Assembly: GCA_026398535.1 (NCBI GenBank)
Contig: JAPLSQ010000069.1
Coordinates: 1-42,690, forward strand
Direction: 5' to 3'
From: Candidatus Sumerlaeota bacterium
Lineage (GTDB): Bacteria; Sumerlaeota; Sumerlaeia; Sumerlaeales; Sumerlaeaceae
DNA length: 42,690 nt
The number at the start of each line of letters is the position of its first letter. Positions within the stretch are counted from its first letter, which is position 1. The notes beneath the pieces are model-generated. The model was not told the origin of the DNA. It saw only the letters and a list, made by a program, of their open reading frames with translations, and did not search any database. Made by a program: the position numbers and the translations under genes. Positions 40,789-42,690 of this stretch are shown one piece after another.

Positions 40789-41760
40789 CTAATCTTCAGT
40801 GTCGCGATTCTCCCTTCGCCCGGTCTCCGCCAGCAGATTGATGACGAGTGTGAGCACTTCGTCGCGGTCGCATCCGTTGAGGGCGAGGGCAAGCTGGCTT
40901 TGCAGGAGCCCGAAGCGGCGTCCGATGTCATAGCGTGTGCCGGTAACTTCAAGGGCAAGATATTTTTCGGCGCGGGCAAGTTGTTCGAGCGCCGGGGTGA
41001 GCTGAAGCTGGCCCTGCTGACGCAAGCCCGCGTTGATCTGCGATTCGAGAATGAAGAACACGGCAGGGGAAAGGACATGCATGCCGAAAAAGCACAGGTA
41101 GTGTCCGGCGCGCAATCCCGGAACCTGCAACTCAAGTTCGGCCTGGCTGATGGATGGTTTTTCGAGAATGCGTTCGATCTGGTAGACGCCCGCGCGGTCG
41201 GGCAGACGTTTGCCGCCGACGGTGCCATAGTGCGTGACGAGGTGCTCGCGGGTCGCGTGGACGGCCGAGACGGGGCACTTCTCCTGCTGGGCCAGACCGA
41301 TCAGCTGCTGGGCGCAGCGCGCATCCTTCGTGTGAGATATGTAGAGGTGGTCGCCAAGCAACAGCAGAAAAGGCTCGTTGCCGATGAATTCGCGCGCACG
41401 GTAGACGGCGTCGCCATAACCGCCGGCTTCCTGCTGGACAGCGAAATGAAGGCGGCGCATAAGGTTGCTCAGGCGATCGTCCTGTTCGCGGGCCCAATCG
41501 GCGCCGCGGTAAGCTGTCAGCAGATTCTCGCGCAACAACTGAAAACCGTCGCGGTAGCGCTCCTCGTCGCCCGGAACACACACGACGCATATCTCCTCAA
41601 TTCCGCTTTCCAGCGCCTCCTCGGCGATGATCTGGATGACGGGCTTGTTGATGCCGTCGCGGTCGATGAAAGGAAACATGCCCTTCTGGACGCTGTCTGA
41701 GGCGGGATACAAGCGCACCCCCCGCCCCGCCGCCGTGATGACTGCCTTGCGTATCTGCAT
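40789..41760 (-). CDS. GalU-like NTP-sugar-1-phosphate nucleotidyltransferase
   Basis: The 323-residue protein is a GT-A-fold pyrophosphorylase close to GalU, which makes UDP-glucose from UTP and glucose 1-phosphate. It has Ala-Ala-Gly-Arg-Gly-Val-Arg-Leu-Tyr-Pro-Ala (10-20) in place of the usual Ala-Gly-Leu-Gly-Thr-Arg, and the catalytic-type K26 in Gln-Lys-Gly-Met-Phe-Pro. It also has Ile-Ala-Glu-Glu-Ala, Leu-Gly-Asp-His-Leu-Tyr and Leu-Glu-Lys-Pro. The first motif is altered, so specificity could differ from standard GalU. ATG 41760 has GGAG six bases upstream. It heads a two-gene operon with the kinase/nucleotidyltransferase fusion, so two different pyrophosphorylase folds are made together. 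Confidence 0.85.
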   Translation of the reverse strand: MQIRKAVITAAGRGVRLYPASDSVQKGMFPFIDRDGINKPVIQIIAEEALESGIEEICVVCVPGDEERYRDGFQLLRENLLTAYRGADWAREQDDRLSNLMRRLHFAVQQEAGGYGDAVYRAREFIGNEPFLLLLGDHLYISHTKDARCAQQLIGLAQQEKCPVSAVHATREHLVTHYGTVGGKRLPDRAGVYQIERILEKPSISQAELELQVPGLRAGHYLCFFGMHVLSPAVFFILESQINAGLRQQGQLQLTPALEQLARAEKYLALEVTGTRYDIGRRFGLLQSQLALALNGCDRDEVLTLVINLLAETGRRENRDTED

Positions 41761-41907
41761 GGTTTGCTCCGCGAATATCTTGCTTTATGGCAACGCTCCG
41801 CATTGAGCGTGTCGGTTATGTGCTTATTGGGTAAAACATACAGAAACAACATTTTTAGACGGCAGCAGCGCATTTTAAACTGGGCTGCGGCAGGGGATTC
41901 TTAATGT

Positions 41908-41952
41908 GGCATGGGCATCCTGCCCATGATTCATGGCCGGGACGGCCATGCC
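41908..41952. repeat. Double-hairpin dispersed-type repeat
   Basis: Two hairpins stand side by side: CATGGGCA/TGCCCATG (loop TCC, 41910-41928) and CATGGCC/GGCCATG (loop GGGAC, 41932-41950). The outer ends GGCATGG (41908-41914) and CCATGCC (41946-41952) also pair, so the whole block can form one cruciform. It sits in the 294-base gap between the SUMF1-domain gene and the GalU-like gene. The rest of that gap shows only a weak ACGCTC/GAGCGT hairpin near 41795. Confidence 0.65.
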
Positions 41953-42054
41953 GCCTTGGAGCGCGCAAGCCATGCTTACGGCAAACTTGCCGCACGGTCG
42001 TTTGAAAACACTCGCTTCGCTCGCTAAAGTGAAAAGAAAAAAGAGTACATCATG

Positions 42055-42648
42055 TCATTGAGTCCGCACCAACCGAAACCCAATACTGCCACTGCTGTAG
42101 TCCGGATCGTGGCCGTCGCGACAAGCCGAGCGGCAGCGCCCCGCATCGTCAACGTTGTACCAAAGGCCGCCGCGCAGCACCCGGTAAGAGTCGGGTGGAC
42201 TAATCCACGCACTGCCGTCCGCGGGTGCGTCCGTATACGATCCGTGCCACCAGTCCTCACACCACTCCAAAACATTGCCGTGCATGTCGAACAGGCCCAA
42301 CGCGTTCGGCAGCTTGCCGCCAACTACATGCGTCTGACCGCCACCGTTCCAACAGAACCAAGCGTAATCGCCCAAGTTGCAGGCATTGCACGAGTCCGCC
42401 ACACAGTCCGAATTGCCAAAACAGAACCGCGTCTGACTGCCCGCGCGGCAGGCGTATTCCCACTCCGACTCGCTCGGGAAACGAAACGTGGCCGGGCCTT
42501 GGCCAGTAGAGGCAATGTGAGCGTTCAACTTGTCGAGAAAACCGTTCGTGTTGCGTATGTCGTTCCACGAGACATAGTAAACGGGATAGTATGGAGCCAT
42601 ATCGACATCACCCACGGTGAGGGCGTCAAGGTTCTCGATGGCGTTCAC
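42055..42648 (-). CDS. SUMF1/FGE-domain protein, 5' part missing or broken
   Basis: This frame carries the C-terminal two thirds of a formylglycine-generating-enzyme-like (SUMF1) domain. It shows Tyr-Pro-Val-Tyr-Tyr-Val-Ser-Trp-Asn-Asp, Phe-Pro-Ser-Glu-Ser-Glu-Trp-Glu-Tyr-Ala-Cys-Arg-Ala-Gly, Gly-Leu-Phe-Asp-Met-His-Gly-Asn-Val-Leu-Glu-Trp-Cys, Val-Leu-Arg-Gly-Gly and Gly-Phe-Arg-Leu-Val-Arg. Family members either convert sulfatase cysteine to formylglycine, oxidise small molecules or act as fold scaffolds. The usual 80-100 residues before this point are missing: an in-frame TGA lies at 42663-42661, only four codons before the GTG at 42648. Nine more in-frame codons upstream reach the window edge. 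A nonsense mutation or frameshift is likely, and a genuine short protein is possible. No sulfatase gene is in view. Confidence 0.6.
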   Translation of the reverse strand: MNAIENLDALTVGDVDMAPYYPVYYVSWNDIRNTNGFLDKLNAHIASTGQGPATFRFPSESEWEYACRAGSQTRFCFGNSDCVADSCNACNLGDYAWFCWNGGGQTHVVGGKLPNALGLFDMHGNVLEWCEDWWHGSYTDAPADGSAWISPPDSYRVLRGGLWYNVDDAGRCRSACRDGHDPDYSSGSIGFRLVRTQ

Positions 42649-42690
42649 TCCATCGAACTGTCATTTCGCGGCAAACCACCAGTTAACACG

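Noticed and set aside
42661..42663. TGA as a selenocysteine codon in the SUMF1-domain gene
   Set aside because: No selenocysteine is known at this position, and no SECIS-like hairpin follows directly.

Overview
This 42.7-kb window is a chromosomal segment of a G+C-rich bacterium with a Gram-negative type envelope. The evidence for the envelope is an O-antigen-ligase-like protein, an MsbA-like exporter, periplasmic anchored proteins and many signal peptides. Secreted sugar-active proteins (GH172, a DUF4965-type protein, GHL10), TPR-bearing membrane proteins and dispersed hairpin repeats that run into gene ends would fit the PVC superphylum (Lentisphaerota, Kiritimatiellota, Verrucomicrobiota) or a related heterotrophic phylum. 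I cannot fix the phylum by reading alone. The gene order is not proteobacterial: rpoBC lies without rplJL upstream or rpsLG downstream, and ftsQA lies without ftsZ.

Layout. 1-1.6 kb: an unrecognised secreted protein. 8.3-1.6 kb (minus strand): an M42-like peptidase, secreted GH172 (DUF2961) with a discoidin-like domain, a secreted DUF4965-family protein, and a GT-C-like membrane protein with a TPR tail (the last two overlap by ATGA). 8.6-9.2 kb: HNH endonuclease. 11.8-9.3 kb (minus): a GHL10 glycosyl-hydrolase-like protein whose frame is broken by one extra G, then a small membrane protein. 11.9-15.1 kb: glnE, bracketed by 48-bp direct repeats and tail to tail with rpoC. 23.9-15.2 kb (minus): rpoB-rpoC. 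27.2-24.2 kb (minus): O-antigen ligase/TPR protein. 27.4-29.9 kb: ftsQ-ftsA. 31.8-30.0 kb (minus): ribD-udk. 31.9-35.2 kb: POT transporter and ABC exporter. 36.3-35.2 kb (minus): TPR protein. 36.4-37.3 kb: nadA. 41.8-37.4 kb (minus): a GalU-like enzyme followed by a 1127-residue protein that joins a fucokinase-type GHMP kinase to a UDPGP-type nucleotidyltransferase. 42.0 kb to the edge: a 5'-truncated SUMF1-domain gene.

How the genes fit together. Most of the window is housekeeping: transcription, control of nitrogen assimilation, cell division, riboflavin, NAD and pyrimidine salvage. Three accessory themes stand out. The first is a minus-strand cluster of secreted sugar-active proteins with a membrane glycosyltransferase-like protein. 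The second is a two-gene operon predicted to turn a free sugar into a nucleotide sugar, by a kinase-pyrophosphorylase fusion with the reverse domain order of the FKP enzymes. The third is repeat invasion: a 26-codon in-frame palindromic insertion inside rpoC, a palindromic repeat between rpoB and rpoC, a tandem duplication that supplies the RpoC C-terminus, and the direct repeats around glnE. I found no CRISPR array, tRNA, rRNA or complete insertion sequence.
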